From an uncultured Gammaproteobacteria bacterium (lineage in GTDB: Bacteria; Pseudomonadota; Gammaproteobacteria; JAADHQ01), in assembly GCA_947258655.1 (NCBI GenBank), contig CAMYJD010000039.1, forward strand, positions 1,990-35,330: 33,341 bases of DNA, written 5' to 3'. A program made the position numbers and the translations under genes. Shown in pieces: positions 25,443 to 33,341 of the stretch. Position 1 is the first letter of the stretch. Each line of letters opens with the position of its first letter. A model generated the notes under the pieces. That model was given only the letters and a program-made list of their open reading frames with translations, was not told the origin of the DNA and made no database searches.

Positions 25443-27598
25443 TAATCTTCCTTCATGTCAAGTTTCCACGGCCCCGGTCTGGAAATAGCGAAGCCCTGCA
25501 CATAATCCACACCGATCTCCGTGAGCATATCGACAAGCGCCTGGTTCTCGGCATATTCGGCTATGGTCTTCAGGCCCATGATATGGCCGACCTTGTTGAT
25601 CGACTCGACCATGGCCTGGCTAACCACGTCATTTCCCAGTTCGCGGACGAAGCTGCCATCGATCTTGAGAAAGTCGACCGGCAGATGTTTCAGGTAATTG
25701 AATGAGCTGAGACCGCTGCCAAAATCATCGAGGGCAAACGAACAACCCATGCCTTTCAGGATTTGCATGAAGCGTTTGGCAAATTCAAGATTGGAGATCG
25801 CGGCTGTCTCGGTGATCTCGAAACAGATGCATTCGGGATTGGCGTGACTGTTTTCCAGTTCAGAGATTACAAAACCGAGGAAGTCATTATTATTTATCGA
25901 TGCGCCGGATAGATTGATTGCAAATATCTGTCTGTTATCGCCGGGTCCGGGACATTTTCGCAGTGCGGCAAAGAAATTTTTCACGACCCAGCGATCGATT
26001 TGTTGCATCAGGCTATAACGCTCCGCAGCCGGGATAAAGGCCATCGGTGGAATGATCTTGTCGTGCTGATGCAGGCGGATAAGAATTTCCGTGTATTGGG
26101 GAAAATCAGGGCAGGACGAGTTGACACACCTGAGCGGCTGACAATAGAGGGTGAATTCGTTTTGTTCGAGCGCGTGCTTGATCTTGTATGACCAGTGCAT
26201 TTCCTCGCGTTGCTTGTTGAGCGCGGCATCGTCCGTCTGGAACACATGGATACGGTTGCGACCCTGATCCTTGGCGATGAAGCAGGCCGAGTCGGCCATG
26301 CCTAAAACCTCGGTCACCCCCTGTGAATGATTGTCGATGCATGCCAGGCCGATACTGACACCGATTTCAAACAGTTTATTGTTCCATGAGAAGCGGAAGC
26401 TATTGACTGTGTTGAGTATGTTCTCGGCCACTCGCGTACCCTGATCAAGCGGACAGTTTTCTATCAGGATACCGAATTCATCACCGCCGAGGCGGGCGAA
26501 GGTATCGTTCTCACGGACTTGTGCATGCAAGGTACTGGCCAGGCGTTTCAATAAGGCATCACCAGCAATATGACCACAGGTGTCATTGACAATCTTGAAC
26601 TGGTCGAGGTCGAGGTAGCAGACTACATGCTCCATATCCTGCTGCTGAGACTGTTCAATGGCATGCGCCAGGCGTCTTTCGAATTCGCGCCGATTGGTCA
26701 GGCCGGTGTGTGCATCGTGCGTAGCCTGGTAAGAAAGTTGCCGCGACATATCGCGTATACGGGTAATATCATGAATGACCAGCACCGCGCCGATGATGTT
26801 ACCATGGCTGTCGCTGATCGGGGAGACGGACTCACGAATCGCAAACTCCTGTTTGTCACGGCAGGTCAGTGAGCGAATCAGCGGGACATCGATGCTTTCA
26901 CCCCGTCTCAGACAGGTATAAACCGGGTGTTCTATGTCTTCGTCACCCTCATCCGTGCTTGGATTGAAAACGGTTTCAATTTTTCTGCCCCTGGCTGATT
27001 CGAGTGACCAGCCGCAAATGGTCTGCGCCATCGGATTGATGTATTCGATCCTGCCATCGATATCGGTGGTAATGACGCCATCGGCTATCGAATGGAGTGT
27101 GACCAGCGCCTTTTCACGTTCTTCATTCAGGGCCTGCTCGGCCTGCTTGTAACGGGTGATATTACGGATCAGTCCTTCAATGCCGGCCACATTGCCATCG
27201 TTGTCATAGGTGTTGCGGACATTGATCAGTACCCAGATACCATGACCCTGCTTATGTTTAAGCTCGACCTCATAGTTGTTCAGGTGGCCGCCGGATTGGC
27301 TCAGCAGCTGCAGGAACTCACTACGTTTTTCCGGGTGCATGTACAGGTCGGTGACCTTTTTGCCGAGTAATTCTGCAATGCTGTAACCGGTCAGCTGTTC
27401 GGCGGCGGGGCTGACATAGCTCAGGCAACCCGTTGTATCGACTCGATACAACGTGTCTTCCATATTCTTGATTATCAGCTCGGCATCTGCAGCACTGATT
27501 CCTGCGTGCTGTTGATTGTCGGTCTGACTGCCAGTATCGTTCATTATGATTGCTTTAACTGCATCAGCAATATCCACCGTTTGGCAGATAGTCGACAT
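25442..27598 (-). CDS. PAS-PAS-GGDEF-EAL c-di-GMP turnover protein
   Basis: The product is 718 aa. It has PAS1 (about 38-150), PAS2 (about 163-282), a GGDEF domain (about 290-455) with an intact GGDEF (371-375) and I-site R362-x-x-D365, then an EAL domain (about 470-715). The EAL signature reads E504-I-L506; E and L are kept, as are INLSGAS, FEITETAA, DDFGSG (624-629) and FLKIDGSF. So phosphodiesterase activity is likely, and cyclase activity possible. No TM segments or signal peptide are seen; input is probably a cytosolic ligand or cofactor sensed by the PAS domains. It is inserted antisense between recA and recX, which are normally neighbours. The start at 27598 is uncertain because no clear ribosome-binding site is seen; M19 is an alternative. 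Confidence 0.92.
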   Translation of the reverse strand: MSTICQTVDIADAVKAIIMNDTGSQTDNQQHAGISAADAELIIKNMEDTLYRVDTTGCLSYVSPAAEQLTGYSIAELLGKKVTDLYMHPEKRSEFLQLLSQSGGHLNNYEVELKHKQGHGIWVLINVRNTYDNDGNVAGIEGLIRNITRYKQAEQALNEEREKALVTLHSIADGVITTDIDGRIEYINPMAQTICGWSLESARGRKIETVFNPSTDEGDEDIEHPVYTCLRRGESIDVPLIRSLTCRDKQEFAIRESVSPISDSHGNIIGAVLVIHDITRIRDMSRQLSYQATHDAHTGLTNRREFERRLAHAIEQSQQQDMEHVVCYLDLDQFKIVNDTCGHIAGDALLKRLASTLHAQVRENDTFARLGGDEFGILIENCPLDQGTRVAENILNTVNSFRFSWNNKLFEIGVSIGLACIDNHSQGVTEVLGMADSACFIAKDQGRNRIHVFQTDDAALNKQREEMHWSYKIKHALEQNEFTLYCQPLRCVNSSCPDFPQYTEILIRLHQHDKIIPPMAFIPAAERYSLMQQIDRWVVKNFFAALRKCPGPGDNRQIFAINLSGASINNNDFLGFVISELENSHANPECICFEITETAAISNLEFAKRFMQILKGMGCSFALDDFGSGLSSFNYLKHLPVDFLKIDGSFVRELGNDVVSQAMVESINKVGHIMGLKTIAEYAENQALVDMLTEIGVDYVQGFAISRPGPWKLDMKED

Positions 27599-27703
27599 GC
27601 CAGCATGGGATATGTGGTTAACGTACGTTTAAAGTAAGTTATTTATTTAATTAATACAAAAAAATATACACCATTATTATATTAAGGTAAATATAAACAG
27701 GAT

Positions 27704-28162
27704 ATGGATGAGGAACTGAAAGAGGCCTGGAACATCTCGGTGCGCCTGTTGAGCCGACGTGAATATACGCGCAAGGAAATCCGCCTGAAGCTCAGACAGC
27801 GCGATTACACAGATGCGCTGATCGACCAGGTTCTGGAGCAGTTAATGACCAATGGTTACCAGAGTGATGAACGCTTCGCCGAGCATTACACCCGCTTTCG
27901 CGCCGGCAAGGGTTATGGTCCCAAACGCATTCGCGTCGAGCTGCAGGATAAGGGTGTCGATGATGGCCTGATTGATATTGGCTTGCAGCAGTCTGATGTC
28001 GACTGGTTTGAACGCGCCGCTGCAGTTCGTGACAAGAAGTTCAAGGGCCAGGTAGCGGATAGCTGGGAGGAAAGGAGCCGGCAGACGCGCTTTCTGGACT
28101 ACCGCGGCTTTACCCGCGAGCAGATCGACGCCTGCCTCGGGCATGATGGCGAATATGACTGA
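27704..28162 (+). CDS. recX: RecA regulator RecX
   Basis: The product is 152 aa, typical of RecX. It is made of three-helix repeats with the family patterns LLSRREYTRKEIRLKL, GYQSDERFAEHYTRFRAGKG and YGPKRIRVELQDKG, ending in FLDYRGFTREQIDACL. RecX caps RecA filaments and limits their growth and co-protease activity. It is usually cotranscribed with recA by readthrough. Here a 2.2-kb antisense gene separates them, so recX needs its own promoter. The AT-rich 105-bp region upstream (27599-27703) is where it would lie, but I see no convincing -35/-10 pair. Confidence 0.92.
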   Translation: MDEELKEAWNISVRLLSRREYTRKEIRLKLRQRDYTDALIDQVLEQLMTNGYQSDERFAEHYTRFRAGKGYGPKRIRVELQDKGVDDGLIDIGLQQSDVDWFERAAAVRDKKFKGQVADSWEERSRQTRFLDYRGFTREQIDACLGHDGEYD

Positions 28163-28396
28163 ATTGTATTGCTGAGCGCCAAACAGGGCAGAGCAAGCTG
28201 TAGTATAGATAGATGATTTTGTAGGTTTTTCACTTCTGTTTCTGGATATGTACAGGTAGAATGCCTAGGTCATGGCGCTAGTCGTCCGCTGTGCGCGATA
28301 ATAATCCGCTGGCGGTATATGATGAGCAGATTATGGATAACCCGCATGCGGGGCGGGTAGATTAGCGTGGTTAAGGAAAGATTTATTAAGTTGATT

Positions 28397-28510
28397 TGTA
28401 ATTGCGAGCCAATGAGCCATGCATTAGATATTCATATGGTGGTCGCAGCGATGCAATCTGTATCTGCATGATTCTATTCAACAGATTGCCACGCTACGCT
28501 CGCAATGACA
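28397..28510. repeat. Palindromic intergenic element (ATTGCGAGC type)
   Basis: The outer inverted repeats TGTAATTGCGAGC (28397-28409) and GCTCGCAATGACA (28498-28510) match at 12 of 13 bases. The inner pair GCAATCTG (28453-28460) and CAGATTGC (28482-28489) is exact, and the sequence between outer and inner arms is also partly complementary. The ATTGCGAGCGnAGCGnnGCAATCT pattern is a commonly met dispersed intergenic palindrome in proteobacteria. The remaining recX-alaS gap (28163-28396) holds only a 12-bp palindrome, CCCGCATGCGGG (28341-28352), and no gene. Confidence 0.75.
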
Positions 28511-28572
28511 TGTCATTCAGAATTGATGATTTATTTTATATTCGACATTAGTAAAGCGGGAAAGACGGAATA

Positions 28573-31200
28573 ATGATCAGCAGTGCAGACATACGAAAAC
28601 AGTTCCTGGACTATTTTGCCGAACAGGGCCATCAGGTTGTTGCCAGTAGCCCACTGGTGCCTGCCAATGACCCGACCCTGTTGTTCACGAATGCCGGCAT
28701 GGTGCAGTTCAAGGATGTATTTATCGGTCGTGAACAACGCCCGTATACACGCGCCTGTTCATCGCAACGTTGTGTACGCGCCGGCGGCAAACACAATGAT
28801 CTCGAGAATGTCGGCTACACGGCCCGCCATCATACCTTTTTTGAAATGCTCGGTAATTTCAGTTTCGGCGATTATTTCAAGCGCGAGGCGATTCGCTATG
28901 CGTGGACCTTTTTGACTGAGGTTGTCAATCTGCCGGCGGAAAAATTATGGGTGACGATCTATCAGGATGACGATGAGGCCGCCGCAATCTGGCTCGACGA
29001 GATCAAGGTCGACCCCAAACGTTTCAGTCGTATTGGCGACAAGCCCGGCGGCAAACAATACGAGAGCGATAATTTCTGGTCGATGGGTGACACCGGCCCG
29101 TGTGGACCGTGCTCGGAAATCTTTTACGACCATGGCGAGGAAATCTTTGGTGGCCCGCCCGGCACCCCGGATGAAGACGGTGATCGTTACATCGAGATCT
29201 GGAACCTGGTGTTTATGCAATACAACCGTGATGCCGATGGCACGATGCATGAATTGCCTAAACCCTCGGTTGATACCGGCATGGGCCTGGAACGTCTCGC
29301 TGCCATCCTCCAGGGTGGTCACAGCAATTACGACATCGACCTGTTCCAGAACCTGATCAAGGCCGCTGCTGCGGCGACCGGCTGCAAGGATCTGGACGAT
29401 AACTCACTCAAGGTCATCGCCGATCATATTCGCGCCTGTGCCTTTCTGATCACCGACGGCGTGTTGCCTTCTAATGAAGGGCGTGGTTATGTATTGCGGC
29501 GTATTATCCGCCGTGCCATTCGTCATGGTTACCAGTTGGGTCAGAAGCAGGTCTTTTTCCACAAACTGGTCGATGCCCTGGTCACGGAAATGGGCGCGGC
29601 CTATCCGGAACTGGTCAATGCACAGGAGCAGGTCAAACGCACATTGCGCATCGAAGAAGAAAAATTTGCCGAAACCCTCGAGCAGGGTATGAAAATACTC
29701 GAGGCCGACATCAAGGATATGCAGGGCAGCGTTATTGCCGGTGACACGGTGTTCAAGCTGTACGACACCTATGGTTTCCCGGTCGACCTGACCGCCGATA
29801 TTGCCCGCGAAAGGAACCTGAGCCTGGACATGCACGGCTATGAACAGGCCATGGAACAGCAGCGCGAAATGGCACGTTCGGCCAGCACCTTCGGTGTGGA
29901 TTACAATGTCGGTGTCGAACTGCAGGGGACGACGGACTTTAGCGGTTATGAGCATGTCGATGACCAGGCCGAGATCACGACATTGATCAGGGATGGTGAG
30001 CGGGTCGAGGTGCTGCGGGCCGGCGAGCAGGGCCTCGTGGTACTGGACAGGACGCCGTTCTATGCCGAGTCCGGTGGTCAGGTCGGTGACAGCGGCCGGC
30101 TTCAAGGTGAGCAGGCTATGTTCAGCGTACAGGATACGCAGAAACAGGCCAGTGGTGTATTCACGCATATCGGCACGGTCGAGCAGGGAGAGCTGCATGT
30201 CGGTGATAAGATCGACGCTCATGTCGACAAGACCAGGCGTCAGGCCACGGCGCTGAACCATTCTGCCACACACTTGTTGCATGCTGCGCTTCGGACCGTA
30301 CTCGGTGAACATGTTACGCAGAAGGGCTCACTGGTCGATGCCGAACGTCTGCGCTTCGACTTCTCGCATTTTGAGCCGCTCACGAACGAGCAATTGCAAA
30401 CCATAGAGATCATGGTCAATGAACAGGTGCGCCTGAATACTGCGGTCGAAACCCGCGTGACCGATTATGACAGTGCTGTTGCCGCCGGTGCCATGGCCCT
30501 GTTCGGCGAAAAATACGGCGATGAAGTACGCATGCTGCGCATCGGTGATTTCTCCACCGAGCTGTGTGGTGGCACACATGTCGAGCGTGCCGGTGATATC
30601 GGCTTGTTCAAAATCATCAACGAAACCGGTATTGCCTCCGGCGTGCGCAGGGTCGAGGCCTTGACCGGTCAGACCGCACTGGAATATGTAGCGCAGACAG
30701 ACGCGAACCTGCGTCAGGTGGCCAACCTGCTCAAGGGCGCGCAGGAGGATGTCGGTAACAAGGTTCAGCAGATGCTGGACAAAAATCGCAAGCTCGAAAA
30801 AGAGCTCGAACAGCTGAAGTCCAAACTGGCCAGCTCGGCCGGCAGTGAATTGAGCGAATCCGCTGTCGACGTCGACGGCATCAAGGTCCTGGCGGCTCGC
30901 CTGGACGGCGCCGATCCCAAATCGCTACGTGATACCGTCGACCAGCTCAAGAACAAGCTCGGTTCGGCAGCCGTGGTGCTGGCCACAGTCAAAGGCAACA
31001 AGGTCAGCCTGATTGCCGGCGTAACCAAGGACCAGACCGCGCGCATCAAGGCCGGCGACCTGGTCAATGCCGTGGCCCAGCAGGTCGGGGGCAAGGGCGG
31101 TGGCCGTCCGGATATGGCCCAGGCCGGTGGCAATGATCCCAGTGGTCTGGACAAGGCATTGGCCGATGTGCCGGACTGGGTCGGACAGCAAATTGGTTAA
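28573..31200 (+). CDS. alaS: Alanyl-tRNA synthetase
   Basis: The product is 875 aa, full length. An N-terminal class II catalytic core (about 1-240; [44 protein letters not shown]) is followed by a tRNA-recognition region (to about 460). The editing domain has zinc-ligand motifs H563-x3-H567 (HSATH) and C665-x3-H669 (CGGTH). A coiled coil (about 725-765) and the C-Ala domain with the terminal Gly-rich [13 protein letters not shown] complete the protein. It charges tRNA-Ala and clears Ser and Gly mischarging. The recX-alaS-(lysC)-csrA order is standard for gammaproteobacteria. A large antisense frame (29404-30312) is a codon-usage shadow. Confidence 0.97.
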   Translation: MISSADIRKQFLDYFAEQGHQVVASSPLVPANDPTLLFTNAGMVQFKDVFIGREQRPYTRACSSQRCVRAGGKHNDLENVGYTARHHTFFEMLGNFSFGDYFKREAIRYAWTFLTEVVNLPAEKLWVTIYQDDDEAAAIWLDEIKVDPKRFSRIGDKPGGKQYESDNFWSMGDTGPCGPCSEIFYDHGEEIFGGPPGTPDEDGDRYIEIWNLVFMQYNRDADGTMHELPKPSVDTGMGLERLAAILQGGHSNYDIDLFQNLIKAAAAATGCKDLDDNSLKVIADHIRACAFLITDGVLPSNEGRGYVLRRIIRRAIRHGYQLGQKQVFFHKLVDALVTEMGAAYPELVNAQEQVKRTLRIEEEKFAETLEQGMKILEADIKDMQGSVIAGDTVFKLYDTYGFPVDLTADIARERNLSLDMHGYEQAMEQQREMARSASTFGVDYNVGVELQGTTDFSGYEHVDDQAEITTLIRDGERVEVLRAGEQGLVVLDRTPFYAESGGQVGDSGRLQGEQAMFSVQDTQKQASGVFTHIGTVEQGELHVGDKIDAHVDKTRRQATALNHSATHLLHAALRTVLGEHVTQKGSLVDAERLRFDFSHFEPLTNEQLQTIEIMVNEQVRLNTAVETRVTDYDSAVAAGAMALFGEKYGDEVRMLRIGDFSTELCGGTHVERAGDIGLFKIINETGIASGVRRVEALTGQTALEYVAQTDANLRQVANLLKGAQEDVGNKVQQMLDKNRKLEKELEQLKSKLASSAGSELSESAVDVDGIKVLAARLDGADPKSLRDTVDQLKNKLGSAAVVLATVKGNKVSLIAGVTKDQTARIKAGDLVNAVAQQVGGKGGGRPDMAQAGGNDPSGLDKALADVPDWVGQQIG

Positions 31201-31388
31201 CTATCGACGCATCTCCGTTACGCTGCCAGGAGCATGTCATCGAGTCTGAAAATGTCCGATAGAGTGGCAAAATCCGCATAATTATCCATACTGAATTAAC
31301 CGGATAGCGCAAAAAATGCCAAAATTCTTTATTTGTAACGCATTTTAGTGTTTAATCACCGCTTTTTGGTGGCTGGAAACCGGCGAAA

Positions 31389-32615
31389 ATGGCATTATTA
31401 GTTCAAAAATACGGTGGTACATCGGTCGGTAGCGTCGAACGTATTGAAAATGTTGCCAAAAAAGTAAAGTCCGCACGCGACGCCGGTAATGACATCGTCG
31501 TCGTTGTCTCGGCGATGAGCGGCGAAACCAATCGCCTTGTGGATCTGGCCACGCAAATATCCGACAATCCGGCGCCCCGTGAGCTGGATGTACTATTATC
31601 AACAGGGGAGCAGGTGACAATTGCACTGCTCAGTATGGCTCTGGAGAAGCTCGGCTGCCCGGCACGATCCTATACCGGCTCCCAGGTCCATATCCTGACC
31701 GATAGTGCGCATAACAAGGCCCGTATCAAGGACATCGATGGCGCACGCATGCGTGAAGATCTGCAACTGGGGCGGGTCGTCGTTGTCGCCGGATTTCAGG
31801 GCGTCGATGAACACGGTAATATCACCACACTGGGCCGGGGTGGTTCGGATACGACCGCAGTGGCCCTGGCCGCGGCTCTGAGTGCCGATGAATGTCAGAT
31901 CTATACTGATGTGGACGGGGTCTATACAACCGATCCCAGGCTCGTGCCCGAGGCACGCAGGCTGGAGCGCATCACCTTCGAGGAAATGCTGGAAATGGCC
32001 AGCTTGGGTTCGAAGGTATTACAGATTCGCTCGGTTGAGTTCGCCGGTAAGTACGATGTGCCATTACGTGTATTGTCATCGTTTGAACCTGGCGAAGGCA
32101 CATTGATTACATTAGAGGAAGAAGCAATGGAACAGGCAGTTATATCAGGTATTGCCTTTAATCGTGATGAAGCCAAGCTCACCATTGTCGGTGTGCCGGA
32201 CCAGCCCGGTGTGGCATCGAAAATACTGGGCCCGATCGCCAATGCCAATATAGAAGTCGATATGATTATCCAGAATATCGCCGAGGATGCCACTACCGAC
32301 TTTACCTTCACGGTTCACCGCAACGACTATGACCGCGCTATATATGTGCTCAATGAAACAGCGCAGGAACTGGGCGCGCGCGAAGTCAGCGGTGACAACA
32401 AAATCATCAAGATCTCCCTGGTCGGCGTCGGCATGCGCTCACATGCAGGCATCGCCAGCACGATGTTCAAGGCACTTGCGGACGAAGGTATCAATATACG
32501 CATGATATCGACTTCCGAAATAAAGATTTCCGTCGTAGTCGACGAAAAGTACCTCGAGTTGGGCGTTCGAGCATTGCATGAAGCATTTGAGCTGGATAAA
32601 AAGCCGGCAGCTTAG
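31389..32615 (+). CDS. lysC: Aspartokinase (alpha subunit, ACT-regulated)
   Basis: The product is 408 aa, the length of monofunctional aspartokinases of the Pseudomonas/Bacillus type. The amino-acid-kinase domain (1-245) begins with VQKYGGTSVGSVERI and contains GRGGSDTTAVALAAAL and YTDVDGVYTTDPR. Two ACT domains follow (about 262-400; KLTIVGVPDQPGVASKILGP and IKISLVGVGMRSHAGIASTM), which bind lysine and/or threonine as feedback inhibitors. It phosphorylates aspartate at the head of the Lys, Met, Thr and diaminopimelate routes. No homoserine dehydrogenase domain is fused. The upstream 188-bp gap holds no lysine riboswitch that I can recognise. The ribosome-binding site is weak (GGCGA). Confidence 0.95.
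   Translation: MALLVQKYGGTSVGSVERIENVAKKVKSARDAGNDIVVVVSAMSGETNRLVDLATQISDNPAPRELDVLLSTGEQVTIALLSMALEKLGCPARSYTGSQVHILTDSAHNKARIKDIDGARMREDLQLGRVVVVAGFQGVDEHGNITTLGRGGSDTTAVALAAALSADECQIYTDVDGVYTTDPRLVPEARRLERITFEEMLEMASLGSKVLQIRSVEFAGKYDVPLRVLSSFEPGEGTLITLEEEAMEQAVISGIAFNRDEAKLTIVGVPDQPGVASKILGPIANANIEVDMIIQNIAEDATTDFTFTVHRNDYDRAIYVLNETAQELGAREVSGDNKIIKISLVGVGMRSHAGIASTMFKALADEGINIRMISTSEIKISVVVDEKYLELGVRALHEAFELDKKPAA
32127..32615 (+). CDS. lysC: Probable aspartokinase beta subunit from an internal start within lysC
   Basis: An in-frame ATG at 32127 (codon 247) is preceded by GAGGA (32115-32119) at 7-nt spacing, a better ribosome-binding site than the one for full-length lysC. It falls precisely at the junction of the kinase and ACT domains (MEQAVISGIAFNRDEAKLT). 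Translation from here gives a 162-residue ACT-only chain. In Corynebacterium, Bacillus and related lysC genes such a nested beta subunit assembles with alpha into an allosteric alpha2-beta2 enzyme. It is predicted here from sequence only. Confidence 0.6.
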   Translation: MEQAVISGIAFNRDEAKLTIVGVPDQPGVASKILGPIANANIEVDMIIQNIAEDATTDFTFTVHRNDYDRAIYVLNETAQELGAREVSGDNKIIKISLVGVGMRSHAGIASTMFKALADEGINIRMISTSEIKISVVVDEKYLELGVRALHEAFELDKKPAA

Positions 32616-32810
32616 GCAATATATAAAAGCCTTTTTTGTATATAATTGTAGCGGATAAAAAAACGAGCAATATCAATAATATAAATTTAGGATTAAAAAT
32701 AAAAATCTGGCACTACAGTTTCCTGGGGTATGGTCGATACAATTGGCTAACGGGATAATATGTTTACACTGTGGTAATTTGGTGATTGAAGTAAAGCAAG
32801 GAGACATGCA

Positions 32811-33002
32811 ATGTTAATTTTAACGCGACGTGTGGGTGAAACCCTCATGATCGGTGACGAAGTAACAGTGACAGTATTAGGTGTTAAAGGCAACCAGGTT
32901 CGAATTGGTGTAAACGCACCCAAAGAAGTGGCTGTCCACCGTGAAGAAATCTATGACAGAATCCAGAAGGAGAATGACTCCGATGCTGCGGGCAACGAGT
33001 AA
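32811..33002 (+). CDS. csrA: Carbon storage regulator CsrA (RsmA)
   Basis: The product is 63 aa, full length. The family hallmark [18 protein letters not shown] opens the protein, and [19 protein letters not shown] contains the RNA-contacting V-A-V-H-R-E-E segment, with the conserved L4 and R44-type residues in place. The homodimer binds GGA motifs near ribosome-binding sites and blocks or stabilises mRNAs governing motility, biofilm and carbon flow. The ribosome-binding site AAGGAGAC 8 nt upstream itself contains GGA, which fits the known CsrA autorepression. The order alaS-lysC-csrA-tRNA-Ser is conserved. The putative titrating sRNA is at 8377-8484. The lysC-csrA gap (195 bp) probably holds its promoters, but I see no firm box. 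Confidence 0.97.
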   Translation: MLILTRRVGETLMIGDEVTVTVLGVKGNQVRIGVNAPKEVAVHREEIYDRIQKENDSDAAGNE

Positions 33003-33043
33003 TTTTTCTGTTTTTACTGTTTAAAACCTTCTCAATTAAAAAA

Positions 33044-33086
33044 ATGTCCATGTAAACTCTATTTTTAGGGTCATGGGCATTTTTTT
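33044..33086 (+). terminator. Intrinsic terminator downstream of csrA
   Basis: The stem ATGTCCATG (33044-33052) pairs with CATGGGCAT (33072-33080) through one G.U, with a 19-nt loop. A run of T's follows (33080-33086) and a matching A-run precedes the left arm. It sits about 40 bp after the csrA stop and before tRNA-Ser. Confidence 0.75.
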
Positions 33087-33172
33087 ATGCGCCACATTTT
33101 GCTATTCTAGCGCCCGACTGATGATAAGTCAGTCAGCTATAAACGTGCGAACACGTAGTATTATAACAATTT

Positions 33173-33264
<92 letters not shown>

Positions 33265-33323
33265 AAAAGCAGTAGCTAGTTGCGAGTAGCTAGTAGCGAG
33301 GAAAAAAACCAGTATGTTTAACG

Positions 33324-33341
33324 GGAGGGATTTGAACCCTC
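33324..33341 (-). other. Inverted near-copy of the tRNA-Ser T-arm at the window edge
   Basis: The last 18 bases, GGAGGGATTTGAACCCTC, are the reverse complement of the tRNA-Ser T-arm plus one acceptor base, with one mismatch (17 of 18). It could be the 3' end of a minus-strand tRNA cut by the window edge; in that case the acceptor would end in CCGTTAA and no CCA is encoded. It could also be an inverted tRNA-derived attachment remnant. The spacer (33263-33323) has a short imperfect repeat built on TAGCTAGT and GCGAG. Confidence 0.45.

Noticed and set aside
29404-30312. 302-codon open frame antisense to alaS
   Set aside because: It is fully inside alaS, its product resembles no family, and long antisense frames are expected opposite a highly biased gene. 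Similar frames opposite mutS, recA and wsp genes were dropped for the same reason.
31201-31388. Lysine riboswitch upstream of lysC
   Set aside because: The 188-bp gap lacks a recognisable L-box structure and is small for one plus a terminator; only a short CACC/GGTG hairpin is present.

Overview
The window is a gammaproteobacterial chromosome segment. The evidence is the conserved housekeeping order mutS, pncC (CinA C-terminal type), recA, recX, alaS, lysC, csrA, tRNA-Ser(GCT), plus the xerD-dsbC neighbourhood and a 7Fe ferredoxin gene (fdxA) downstream of mutS. The genus cannot be fixed from sequence alone. A DUF1538 (UmpAB-type) cation antiporter pair would suit a salt- or alkali-exposed aquatic bacterium, but this is inference.

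Layout. Positions 1-3.9 kb (+ strand) hold a 5'-truncated TPR protein with a 9-bp tandem repeat (Val-Glu-Gln units), a membrane-anchored DUF302 protein, a one-TM coiled-coil protein and a dynamin-like GTPase with two TM segments. Positions 3.9-6.2 kb hold a tightly overlapping operon of two DUF1538 membrane proteins, a PII-like protein and a two-CBS-domain protein. xerD and dsbC follow. The gene-free 8.13-8.82 kb stretch is not empty. It holds a perfect 32-bp palindrome whose core resembles a GacA/UvrY box, then a probable CsrA-titrating sRNA (six GGA motifs and a strong intrinsic terminator), then an exact 79-bp direct repeat.

Positions 8.8-21.6 kb are on the minus strand: mutS, a complete Wsp-type chemosensory operon (wspA-B-C-D-E-F-R) and fdxA. 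The Wsp genes overlap end to end and finish in a REC-GGDEF diguanylate cyclase. The + strand then carries pilZ, pncC and thpR. A WYL-domain regulator (-) is divergent from recA (+). A PAS-PAS-GGDEF-EAL gene (-) sits between recA and recX. alaS, lysC (with a likely internal start for a beta subunit), csrA, an intrinsic terminator and tRNA-Ser close the window. The last 18 bases are an inverted near-copy of the tRNA-Ser T-arm.

How the parts fit. The accessory content points to one theme, the switch between motile and surface-attached life. Wsp makes c-di-GMP in response to surface contact, the PAS-GGDEF-EAL protein may make or degrade it, and PilZ may bind it. CsrA and the putative Csr/Rsm sRNA, in the same 33 kb, form the post-transcriptional arm. 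Sigma-28-like promoter sequences precede both wspA and pilZ. These links are inferred from context and none is demonstrated here.
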